Source of the DNA: Sarcocystis neurona
Taxonomy: Eukaryota > Apicomplexa > Conoidasida > Eucoccidiorida > Sarcocystidae
Direction of reading: 5' to 3'
Length of the DNA stretch: 64,000 bases
Assembly: GCA_000727475.1 (NCBI GenBank)
Contig: KL647292.1
Location: 5,189,162 to 5,253,161 of the forward strand
A program made the translations under genes and the position numbers. Positions 33,418 through 43,600 of the stretch are shown piece by piece. The notes below the pieces were generated by a model. It was not told the DNA's origin and searched no databases. It saw only the letters and a program-made list of their open reading frames with translations. Position 1 is the stretch's first letter; each line of letters begins with the position of its first letter.

Positions 33418-33563
33418 GACACAGTATAAGCGTGGCGGCCTGCGAAGACGGCGGAGTACACCGTGTTCCGAAACATAAGCTGCAACAGGGCACAATGTAA
33501 GCATGGTGGCCTGGGAAGGCAGCGGAGGATACTGTGTCGACTTGTGACGAGTGACAGGGTGCA
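33418..33563. repeat. Two-copy tandem repeat, about 73 bp
   Basis: ACACAGTATAAGCGTGGCGG-CCTGCGAAG and GCACAATGTAAGCATGGTGG-CCTGGGAAG start related units ending in CAACAGGGC and GACAGGGTGC. The copies share roughly two thirds of positions by eye. Confidence 0.5.
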
Positions 33564-33755
33564 GTACTGAATCTGAACATGGCTTCAAAATTCCTTCGTG
33601 GTCATCTGCCCGCTTGTGAGGAAGGATCCACTTGTGATTAGGTCTGCAAAAAGTATGTGGATTGGTCCGCTTCCTACAAGTAATGTCGCGCGATTTGTTA
33701 GGGGTAAGCAGGAGACCCGTGACAAGGACAAGATTTGTGACATGAAAGCGTCACA

Positions 33756-34190
33756 TTGTTCTTTCCCGAGCCCACAGATAGGTCCCCTAACTCTGCTAAT
33801 ATGACGCGGTGTTCTAGTCGGCAAGCGTTCGCTATCAAAAAATCACAGTCGGTGCAGCTTTTACGGATGTTACACAGGCTCAAGGTACATTTCGTGAATG
33901 TAGTCTGCGAAGTAGTGTTCCAAGTGACGTCAAAGATACATCACCAGGGACAGGCTCGGGCTGTGGTGAGCTGGCAGGTGTTACTGTTGGGAACCTTCGC
34001 CGAGGGCTACTGCGCATCAGCTCGTACAAGAAGTTCGGGGACAACACACTCGAACGGGAGTCCGTCACTTTTTCGAATTCTGTTTCGACGTGTCAAGGAC
34101 TCATGTATATTTCTGAACTGTGCGTCTCCGTGTGTTGAGGAATACGCGCACGTAAATCGCCACCTGTGTTGCCTAATACGTTCGTCTTGA
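33756..34190 (+). CDS. Unidentified 144-codon ORF
   Basis: The longest frame between IFT52 and 36 kb. It reads RQAFAIKKSQSVQLLRMLHR, LKVHFVNVVCEVVFQVTSKI and later FRILFRRVKDSCIFLNCASP. Composition is plausible but basic and Cys-rich, without a domain, and no splice partner was found. It may be chance. Confidence 0.25.
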   Translation: MFFPEPTDRSPNSANMTRCSSRQAFAIKKSQSVQLLRMLHRLKVHFVNVVCEVVFQVTSKIHHQGQARAVVSWQVLLLGTFAEGYCASARTRSSGTTHSNGSPSLFRILFRRVKDSCIFLNCASPCVEEYAHVNRHLCCLIRSS

Positions 34191-34442
34191 ACCAAGGTAG
34201 AGCACGTCTTAATCCGACACAAACCGCTGGTGGATTTGTTTCCATACTCTTTCGCATGTTAAGACGATGCGGGCACAAGAACAGGTTCCGATAATTCTTG
34301 TATGCGTCGCCCGATCGCGACACGCGCACTTCTGCCGAACGCTGCTAACTCCTTTATAAGAGCACATTTTGTGTACGGGAGGTGTTGCGTTATGGACAAT
34401 AGTTTACCTTCCCTTCGTGTGTGCACTGAGAGCAATCATATG

Positions 34443-34476
34443 CACAGGCAGCAAACGTAATTACGAGCTGCCTGTG
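34443..34476. other. Perfect 10-bp stem hairpin
   Basis: CACAGGCAGC and GCTGCCTGTG are exact reverse complements separated by 14 bases. Confidence 0.7.
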
Positions 34477-34518
34477 TACACTCTGTAGAGAGTACCTTTT
34501 CGGTATCCTCTGCATAAA

Positions 34519-34932
34519 TTATTCACACGAGTACATGCGCGCAGAGCATAAATTCACATACTTCAGAGTGCTGGGATCAAAAGGTGTCCCCGTTGTGTTG
34601 TACCGCAGGCACGTTTGACCACCAGGTGCTCGTATGTGGAGTTGTCGTGTTGAGTTCGATCGGTAGTAGGATTTAACGCAGCGTCCATTTTCTACTGCGG
34701 CAAGCTTGCTCTGTTTCTTCCGAAGCACTGTCCACGTGCACGTTGTCAGTTGAGTCTTCACGGAATTCTGTGGTCGTCGTTTCCTCATGACTTTTTCCGC
34801 CATGGCTTCCCGATCTGTCCCCTTTTTGGCGCGGAAATGAAGTGTCGCAGAAAAAAAGATCATCAACGACGCCGACAGCCACGCTTGTGAATAAGGACCT
34901 GTGCAGCTTAGTAGGCCGCCGCTTCCGCACAC
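34519..34932 (-). CDS. Candidate ORF, two overlapping open frames
   Basis: One minus frame reads KKGTDREAMAEKVMRKRRPQ and NSVKTQLTTCTWTVLRKKQS over 137 codons; an overlapping frame reads KSHEETTTTEFREDSTDNVH and ends CRSRKWTLR. Both look partly coding, which cannot both be right without splicing. I give the longer one and do not assign a function. Confidence 0.3.
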   Translation of the reverse strand: MCGSGGLLSCTGPYSQAWLSASLMIFFSATLHFRAKKGTDREAMAEKVMRKRRPQNSVKTQLTTCTWTVLRKKQSKLAAVENGRCVKSYYRSNSTRQLHIRAPGGQTCLRYNTTGTPFDPSTLKYVNLCSARMYSCE

Positions 34933-35339
34933 ACCTTGGTGTATATTACACTAATATAGGCGTAAACATATGTATGTGTATACATACGCTTGGGATCCAC
35001 TTTTCTGCGCAAGCGGATACATACTCAGAGAGTCAAAGTGTAGGCCGTCACATGCCGTCTGGCGTAAGTGGTCTACTTAGAAAGGTGTAACAAGTAAAAT
35101 ACTGCGGGTCGATTACCCAGAGTCCCCCCTTCAATGTGCACTCTACTTTACATATGATTCTACACCCCTGCAGCTTCAATGACGGCCTTGCACGGCGTTG
35201 TCATCACGCCTTGAATGTTCTGGAGCGCTGCATGAGGGGCGCTATTCTCCTGTGCAGACCTTCACATAATTCGATACAAAATGCACCACTCGACCGCTGG
35301 GTTTTACTGAAGGGCTAAAGCTAAAAGTATCCAAGGAGA

Positions 35340-35828
35340 TTAGTGGATACAACCCTCGTAATATCTATGTCGGTAAAAGTGCCTGAGTAACTTCACATAC
35401 ACCCGTACACACAGCTTTAGTCCATGGAAGAGAAAGCCGTTCTCTCCTGTGCAGCTTCGTGCATCCCTAAATCTACGCAGACTGCGATGAAAACGCCGTT
35501 TGTCTGCTCTCGATACAACGTGGGTACACTTTGGTGTGCAGCTGCACTGAAATCGAGCACCAGATCCGCGAGTTGCTGCATCTTGTTCACAGCATGAGGC
35601 TAGGCGCAGATCCACTGGGGAGCAACGCCGAGATATACTCGCGTACACGCCCCAACGCCGCAGCAACTGCAGTTTGCTGCGATAACTGCGGCAGCAGTCG
35701 TAGCTAGTCTCTTTGTGTGGTATGCGTAGTAGATCGATGTACCTTCTGACTGCAGGGATTGCGTGAAGTTTTTCTAAGTTCGACCGCGTTGTCAACTTTT
35801 TCGAGGATGTCCTCCGGAGACAGCACAA
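35340..35828 (-). CDS. Unidentified 162-codon ORF
   Basis: An uninterrupted minus frame, Arg- and Cys-rich, with segments KKLTTRSNLEKLHAIPAVRR and YIDLLRIPHKETSYDCCRSY. In DNA of this composition 162 open codons are uncommon but possible by chance. The residue mixture is only moderately protein-like, and no border or domain supports it. Confidence 0.25.
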   Translation of the reverse strand: MCCLRRTSSKKLTTRSNLEKLHAIPAVRRYIDLLRIPHKETSYDCCRSYRSKLQLLRRWGVYASISRRCSPVDLRLASCCEQDAATRGSGARFQCSCTPKCTHVVSRADKRRFHRSLRRFRDARSCTGENGFLFHGLKLCVRVYVKLLRHFYRHRYYEGCIH

Positions 35829-36250
35829 AAATTCAACTATAGATCAAACATGAACGCTCGAGTCCCCAAGCTGCGTATGGACACTATGCCCCTTCGTGTG
35901 GCCTACTGGGACAACTAAGTGACGGTAGGCGCACTCTAAATAGGACCTGTGTGCGACGTAAGACAAGGACAGAAGCATAGGCGTCTTAGGTGACTAAAGA
36001 ATATTCCCCTAAATTTGTGTGTTCTCACACACCTGGAGGGCCTTTCTGTGCTGTACAGCAGTTCTTAAGATGGGCAGCATGTACACGTGGACGGCAGAGC
36101 CCGCAGGGGAGCCTCTGTTGAGGTAAACGCACACAAAAAGGACATCGATGGAGTACTCGGTGATGCGATGGCTACCGTTTTCGCTCAAACAGGTTGCCTA
36201 CTAGTGTTATGAAGAATGGGCTGCACATTTATTCCTAGGAAGTATCATGC

Positions 36251-36707
36251 ATGGGTAACAAGATTGACGAGTCAATGACAGCCCTCCTTCTCGGGATACA
36301 GCTTTCGTATCACGACCTTCAAAATTGCCGTGTTGTCTCTCTTCCTACCTCCTGCCGTTCTAGCTTATTCTCGCAAAAAATTGAGCAGCGGGGTACGATC
36401 AGCCAGCGAGCGCTGTTTCTCGTAGAGCCACGAAGTAGTGACAGTGGTTGCTTTTGCCTGACGTGATTTCATGGCTGGTTGTGCGCTAGTTGAGGTGAGC
36501 AGCTTGCGCAGTTGCATTGCTTGCAAGAGGCGCTTCAATCACAAGTTACGGAAGCTGCTTGTAGAAGTGATCGTCTTTCCCGTCCACCATTTCCTATGTT
36601 TTCTCCGTTCCTCATGCGCTACGGGCTGCTCGTTAGAGCCGGCCTCATCCTACTGTTCGGCGGTTCGTGTCCACATCTTTTTATGTTTACACCCTGTGAA
36701 CAGATAG
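36251..36707 (+). CDS. Candidate small ORFs
   Basis: Frame 36251-36466 starts MGNKIDESMTALLLGIQLSY with a Gly-2 as in N-myristoylated proteins. A second segment after GCTTGCGCAG (36501) is open in two frames, one with a hydrophobic MRYGLLVRAGLILLFGG. They could be exons of one gene, but the phase does not settle which frame. Low confidence. Confidence 0.25.
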
Positions 36708-36753
36708 CATATAGCTCTGTGCAATGTTTATGTGTACACTCAAGCTCTCTGCG

Positions 36754-37318
36754 TCACCGCGTCAGACATAGACGCTCTGGGTCGTTTAAAACAGCGTCCA
36801 GTGCAGATTCGCGTGTGTGCAACCTTCCGTGGTAAAAATAAATGCGTGGATCATCAACGTGGAGGGCGATGTGTACACGCACGCATTCGGATGCATGTTT
36901 TGAAAGATACAGAATCATCCACGGTTGCATACGTGCTGTTGTTCCCCAAAAAAAGCAATCATTCACTGAATATGCACTCTTTACAGGAAGCCAGTACATA
37001 AATCAACGGTGCCGGGTAACTCCTGTAAAAGCTCTAGAACGTCACATGTTTTCGCCGGTATCTTCAACGCTACAGCCCGTTCAACGTGATGCTGCTGCGT
37101 CCCCAGGCGGAGTGATTACCTGTGTTTTTTCCTTTACCGTCACTCCTTTACTTACTTGCTCTTGCACGTAGATACTGTAAGGTACTTACCATTATTGTCC
37201 TCTCATACTTTTTCCTCTTCAGAAAGTAATACGCCAGCCCCACGCAGAAGACGTGCAGGGGTGTCGTAGTTCCAGGCAACACTGCGGCAGTGGCGCAGCA
37301 GCTGGAGGCAAAGGTCAT
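36754..37318 (-). CDS. Small single-pass membrane protein, two exons
   Basis: Exon 37318-37190 reads MTFASSCCATAAVLPGTTTP and LHVFCVGLAYYFLKRKKYER and ends at a perfect donor, ATG|GTAAGT, phase 0. After a 211-base intron the acceptor CTGTAAAG opens exon 36978-36754 in phase 0: YSVNDCFFWGTTARMQPWMI, SECVRVHIALHVDDPRIYFY, RESALDAVLNDPERLCLTR, stop. Total 117 residues with one probable transmembrane helix at about 20-34, a basic flank, then a soluble tail. An acceptor-like TTCATGCAG just upstream (37324) means an earlier exon is possible. Family not recognised. Confidence 0.7.
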
Positions 37319-37536
37319 TAGCTCTGCATGAATCAAAGACAATACATGTATGACTACGGTGTGCACCTCCGCTCGTCTATTGCCGCACATGCAGTTTCCT
37401 CATCCAGTCGTCGTTCTTTCGCGTGTTCGCTCAGAGATCGTTATTTGTGTTCTCTGTTTCTTCACGCAGAAATTTCTGCTGGGTGCTGCGCTCGGAAGCT
37501 GGCGTGCCGCGTCGGCGTAGCTACGGAGAGAAGACC

Positions 37537-38208
37537 ATGGCACCTGCTTCATCTTTCCTCCTCCCAGTGCTCCTGTACTGGATAGCTTCACCATCACTCT
37601 CGATGCCCACTGCCAAGACCTCTTCTGCTGAGTTATCACCGTTCATCCGTAGTGGCGTTATACCTTCTGAGGAACTCTCCGGGGAGGCGGCAGTGGAAGG
37701 TGACCCATCGGAGGATACGGCTGGAAAATGGGATACACCGGCAACTGATGGTACCAATACCGATAGCAGACAAAGCACTGGAAAACACGCATCAAGTATA
37801 AGACAGCAGCCTCACGGCAGCGTTTCACCTACAGAAACACAGGACAATGCGTCACTTAGCAGCACTCTACAGAAGTTCTCTGCTGGCCTCCGTTCCAGTC
37901 GCCCCTACGTGTATGATCGGGCAGCAAAACCGTTGTCACCTCTTGGAGGAGAATTCACATATCCATTGTATTACACTTCCTACCATTTGTTCGCTCCTTC
38001 GTTGGCTGAGAACACGCGTCCTGGGATTGAATACTTCGGAGATCCACCAGACAGCTACGACTCCCTTTACTACGGAAAGTATCAGCGTCTGGCAGAGGAC
38101 GTGTTTGAGCAGAAGTTTGTTCAACTAAGAAACGCCGGTGACCGCCGGGGGGATTCGTACGCCGAAACACATCGGCAAAAGAGAAGACGCAAAAATAGGA
38201 CATACTAA
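37537..38208 (+). CDS. Hypothetical secreted protein
   Basis: ATG at 37537 has a strong context (ACCATGGC) and is followed by a signal peptide, MAPASSFLLPVLLYWIASPS, with likely cleavage soon after. The mature part is Ser/Thr/Glu-rich to about residue 130, then has a denser Tyr-rich segment (FTYPLYYTSYHLFAP; PPDSYDSLYYGKYQRLAEDV) and a basic tail, KRRRKNRT. Total 223 residues. The frame is open 114 bases upstream, but the downstream Met fits far better. It is head-to-head with the 36754-37318 gene, 218 bases between start codons. Not recognised; secretion to an apical organelle or the surface is inference only. Confidence 0.65.
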   Translation: MAPASSFLLPVLLYWIASPSLSMPTAKTSSAELSPFIRSGVIPSEELSGEAAVEGDPSEDTAGKWDTPATDGTNTDSRQSTGKHASSIRQQPHGSVSPTETQDNASLSSTLQKFSAGLRSSRPYVYDRAAKPLSPLGGEFTYPLYYTSYHLFAPSLAENTRPGIEYFGDPPDSYDSLYYGKYQRLAEDVFEQKFVQLRNAGDRRGDSYAETHRQKRRRKNRTY

Positions 38209-38322
38209 AGCACGAGGGAAAAATTTGACTCAGATCATACTGCCTAGGATCGACGAATAGGAGGAGACAGTGAAAAAAATTCACAACAGATTCCGTGACA
38301 GATAGACCGATAGACCTGACCT

Positions 38323-39054
38323 ATGAAAACGCAGAATAAGGGGAGGAAGAAAGGTATTGAAAAGATGTTCTCGCGCGCTGTTGTAGTAGAAACGGCAAGG
38401 AATGAGCTTCGAAGATTGATGGAGTCCAACGAAAGTGACCACCGCGAAAGTGTCGAAGCAAGTCTTGAGCATTCTGGGAAAGGTGCACTACGAGGCAGAT
38501 TAGAGCGCAAAGCCGGAAATACGTGGCTTTTGTTTAGGTATATAGTTAGTAGACACGGCGCCTGCAGGTTCATCCATGTTAGACCGCTGTGGCTGATGCT
38601 AAGCGATAGCTGCGTTGATGCCGCGGTGGCTGCTCTGGTATTGTCCTGTTGTCATTTGATATCGTCGTCTGGCGCATACAATGCCGATTTGTAGTTCTCT
38701 GTGCGAGCATTGGGGTGTGATTTGTCATAGATTTCTTTCCAATAAAGGCCTCCTGAAGGCGTTTATGGAAAAAATATCTCCGCTGACACTGCCAACTGGT
38801 GTGACAATTTTTGGTCGCGCCAATGGAAACAAAATTATTTTGCATGGAAGGACGCACACGGAAATTCGATAGTGCCAAACGGAGAATGGAATTGTCCCTG
38901 CAAGCCACGTACTACGTCCTCTCCCTCAGAGTCTTCTGCGTACATACACACTTTTCATATATATGCGTACAGCAGTGCAACAAGCAAGGCTGCGGTGTTG
39001 CTGGGAGCCGGGTTCGCATCTATTTTCATACACTTGCAGAGATTCCAACTGTGA
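38323..39054 (+). CDS. Trp-rich protein with C-terminal membrane anchor, two exons
   Basis: Exon 38323-38537 starts MKTQNKGRKKGIEKMFSRAV and continues with a charged helix, ELRRLMESNESDHRESVEAS, ending in phase 2 at TTTAG|GTATAT. After a 210-base intron the acceptor CCAATAAAG opens exon 38748-39054 in the matching phase: PPEGVYGKNISADTANWCDN, FWSRQWKQNYFAWKDAHGNS, PNGEWNCPCKPRTTSS, then a hydrophobic AAVLLGAGFASIFIHLQRF and TGA. 173 residues in total. Four Trp fall within about 20 residues and one more follows, with a CPC pair, suggesting a small folded domain. Because AACGCAG precedes codon 5, the first exon may instead be an internal exon continuing from the 37537 gene. Not recognised. Confidence 0.72.
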
Positions 39055-39129
39055 GGGAAGCAGAATGTGTCTTAACGGACGACAATACCGAAGTGGCGCG
39101 TCAGGATTTGTTCCTTCATTCCAATTAGT

Positions 39130-40655
39130 GTACGGACCGTAGACAGTCGCGCTGAAGTACAGAGAATATGCTTGTGATATTGCTGCAGTTGTGGCGTTGT
39201 TTGCTCCAAGAGAACAGCCCATATTTAGCAACAATACAAAAGAATACGAAATATATAAGTATATGCATTCGCATATACGTCCATATATATATATATACAT
39301 ATATATATGTATAACATGCAACCATACGTTCGGGAGTTCCCAGACGAGTGCTGCCGAGAACTAGCAGGAGACTCACGCTTCACTCTTTTGAAAAAGACGG
39401 CTTTTGACTGGCTGGACACGCCCAACGTGGGGACGTATGCTACGGGTACGTTCTCATGCAGAGGTTGATGGCTTCCGTGCCTTCCTCTACCAGATTTCGA
39501 AGACGCATCGTTTAATGGGGGAACCGAATCGGAACTTACTGCCGGCGCTATACCATTTCAGCTATTAGTGAGCTGAAGCACGTGAATTACTGAAGCAGCA
39601 AGGCCGCAATCATAGATCTGAATGGTATGGAAACATGGGATGTTCAGCACGAGGACGCTAAGGGATGAATATACTTGTTGTATATCTCGTCATTTGTTGC
39701 TAGCACATGCAACGCGATGTACCGTCACAAAATATTACTACCGTGTGTGAAATCCAAGGATACTTCCACCTCTACAGGAGCGACATTCACACCTGCAATT
39801 ATCTCTTTCGCGTTCTCCCCCCGTAATTAGGAGTACAAGATGTTGCCCCTTCGGCCACATTTTGCTCTGGAGTACCACACTTCCCAGCCACCTTAACACT
39901 TTCCCGATTCTTCTGAGCGCAACAGCTGCAGCGAGCGTCTGCAGTTTCTGTTTCGGCTGCCCCAAGTCTTGTTACTGCATGCCAAACCGAGGCCTGAAAT
40001 TGCGTCACTGTTTTCTCCTCTAGCAGGCGCTCCATTAACGATCTGCAGGTGTTTGTCTGTGTAGTTACGCTCGAGGCGGCAAAGTCTGCTGCACTGCTTT
40101 TCAGAATTCGTTCCCCGTAGTCTTGGACTTCGTCTACTACCCTGCTAACCTCACGTGTTCTTTTTCGCTCCTATTTACAAATTCTAGCTTGCGCAGCATC
40201 GTGTCATACTTCCTTGCGCGTGCGTCTGTTGCGTATCCATTTCGCTACGATGTCTGCAAGGAGCTGATACAGAAGCATAGCGGGTCTAGCTAGTGCAGAA
40301 CTAGCTGTTCTGCTTGAGCTTTTAGCGTCTCTGGCCCGGGCCATTCTTGCTCAGAAGTCCAGGTGCCGTCACCCGTTGAGAGGGCAACAATAGGTGGATC
40401 TCTGGGCACCAGTCACTAGGAAACATGAACACATATATACAATTACATTCACGATTATACAACTATATATGAAAGTGCATACTTCGTGAGTGTCCACATA
40501 CTTCGTTTTCAACACAAGAATTCTTAGCAAGTCCCATGTGCAGCTCCACAGGTGTGCATACACGTAGGTACACACTTACACGCATAGCTCGAAGAGAGTG
40601 TAAAAGAACAGCAGAGATAGACTCGTGTGCCCACCTACGTCGACGTCGGTGCACA
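39130..40655. other. Intergenic stretch
   Basis: A short TA microsatellite lies at 39286-39310. Otherwise complex DNA with stops in all frames; short open frames at 39.74-40.03 kb minus have no borders. Nothing supported. Confidence 0.5.
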
Positions 40656-40659
40656 GCTG

Positions 40660-43600
40660 CTATTCCTCCTCACTCACTGCTTCCACTTCAACAGGTATGC
40701 TGCGAACAACATCAACCTCCATGCCCAGTTCCCGCATCTGGTAGATGATGGAAACAACTGTTTTGTTAAGCTTTGATATCTTTTCTACAGTATCGTGTAT
40801 TTCGGCTTCCTGCAGAGGAGAGGGCTGTTTGCCAGCGGCTTTCTTTAGTGAGGTAAGCGTTTCTTTCAAATTATCCGCTTCTTCAAGCGCCAACTGCAAA
40901 TCATTTTCAAATAATACACGCAACTCTAGCGACAACGCATCTGTCGCTTCTTTCACTGCTGCTTTGGCGAGTAGCAGGTCCCTTCTGACGATCTTTGTCT
41001 CTTCCTCTTCTGCTGCCCGCAGCTTCTCTTCCCTTTCGTCTTTGAGTCGGAGCAGCTCAGCATCGATAAATTTCTCCGATTCTTTGACTTGCATTAGCCT
41101 CTTCTTCAGACTTGTGACTAAGGGCTTGGTGGTGTCAATGGGCAGCGGGTCTCCTCCGGCATTTTTCACGTCTTTGTAGAGCTGCCTCATCCTGTTGAGC
41201 ACGCGGTCAACTTTCTCCTTACTATACAAAGCCTCCACAGCAACAAATGCCTTGTCTGTCTCACCCAGATCGCGAGCGAGTTCTCGTTGGAGCTGTTCTC
41301 CGAGGTACACGTATGCGCGCAGTTTCTGCTGTGCAGTGAATTCGAAGACGCCGTACTCATTTATAGAAAGCAGCTGCCTGTTGATCTTCCCTGCTTTGCG
41401 CAGAAAATCTCGCAAACGTGTTAGTTCGCTTTCGTCTTCTTCCGCCCGCTCTTTAAAGCGAGAAAAGCCGCGTGCTACAAAGCGTTGGATAGCCGGATGT
41501 ATGGTATCCAAATAAATGTACCGACTAACAAATGGTTGCACTTTTGCCGCCAGTGGAGAGGTCTTTGCAGGATCCTCAATCAAAGTGGGGTCAGGCTGGA
41601 TATCCGCATCTATACCCAGTTGTGACGGATCAGGCAATTCATTTGACTCGTGCTCTAACTCATTCACCACCAGGACTAGATCCACTGTGGCAGCCGTGCT
41701 TGACGAAAGGCTCTCCTCTTCCTCCAGAACTTTTTTAAAGAACTTTCCTAATACAACGTAAGAGAAACACGCACCATGTCACACGCATGCTTACGACTAT
41801 ACTCTCTACGCGCTTCTACCCTTCTACCGTTTTACACATTTCCTTCTCTACCTCTCCGTCCCCCTACGCGGAGAAACGGACAAACGTAGATTTCTGTATG
41901 CGGTACGGTGCCAGTTTACCTTCCACACAACATGCACCGACAGGAATACCTATCAACGCTCACTCTTGTCTGTATTCGTGTGTATTCACATTGAGGAGTT
42001 ACACGTCAGCGCACATAAATGAAGCAGTGTTTTTTGATGACAGAGGCATCTACACATTTTACTGGCTTTTTCCTGCACCGTGTCGACAAGACGCAAGTCC
42101 GCGCTGTACAGCGCACGAATCGATTGCATGCGCAAACAGCACACGCGTGCGGGTTTCGATTTCGAGGGTGCATTCACCATTTCATCTCCCTGAAGCAAAT
42201 GAGGCACCTGCATTATGAATACTTAATAAGTGAAACGCCTAAGCGTGACAAAGCAGCATAACAGAGCACGCAGCGCGCGATATAGATGATTTCTGGGTAT
42301 GGCGGGAGCTACGAACACTTGTGTGGCGTGCTGTCTCTGTCTCCTGGTAGGCCGTACTTGGGTGCACCCACGTCCATCGCGACATTAACTAGCGTGCGAC
42401 ATTCAGATGCGTTGTCCTTCGATGATGAGGCGAGTTCACTGATGCAGGACGTGCTGCGCAGTTACCGGTAGAAAGGGCTATCTACAGACTTGATGCAAAG
42501 GTGACGGTAACCGTGTTTACATATGTACGACCAAGAAGGTGCTAATGTAAGCACATCACGGTAAACAGAAATGATGGAGACATTGAGTACGGCAATATTT
42601 CAGACACGTACAACTTCACACACAACGGTGGAAAGTCGTCCTCTTAATTCGCGCAAGCTTATCTTCTTCCTTTTTCTCGCTGAAGTCGTTAAGGTGCAGA
42701 GACGCTGGTATATACGTTGATCAAGCAAGCATCTCTCGACGGTCTGATACGTTCGACTGCACCGGTAGAGGGTACGTGCCTGATGACCGACGTCTGTGCG
42801 TACACGTTGTGGCGCAGGATGAAATCTCAGATTTTGACGGCAGACGTATTGTTGTTTGCAAAGCTGCATCCTGCTGTGGTGGGCGTCTGAACGTGCCACT
42901 CTGGTGCTCGTAAAAATGGTAAAGCAAGACCCTGATTCTTCCTAGGCTGCAGTGTTTGCTCTTTATTTCTCCGGCAGCCAACGTGCGCGGCACACCATCT
43001 CATGTGCATCACCTGCAAGCCTATACATATGTATAGATATACAGCGGCTTTCATTGAAGAACCTAACCGTCCAGGTGTGCACACGGCAGAAGAATGTATT
43101 TCTCTGTGTATATGCAGATCTACGCGCAGGTGTTTCCAGATTTCATAAAAGTCGTCTCGCGTTAAACACGTCAACTTACCGGTAGGCACACATAAGGAGA
43201 GGCACTCGACTTGTATCCATTACGCCAAGAAAGGGGGAATATCTGTGTGAAGCACGTGAAGCACCGGCAGAGGTGAATGTTTTGGGAGAGCTTCACACAG
43301 CCGTAGTAGAAATCTCTTCGCTTCTCAAAAAACACCTACTTTTTCGCCATCCAAATTTATTCCTCCATTTGAAGCGCTTCACCGCCATAATGGGCCCAGC
43401 AATCGCCGCATATAGAAGAGATACAGCTCCCGCAGCAGACCCGCCCCACAGACAGGTTGGTATATCAAAAAACTCCTGCGCAGGAGCACAAGCAGCATTC
43501 GATGCGGCTGTCCAAAACTATACACATAACTACACCCACGTTCGTGTACATATGTATGTACGTATATACAATGCGTCAAGGCACGTACGTGTATTGAAGT

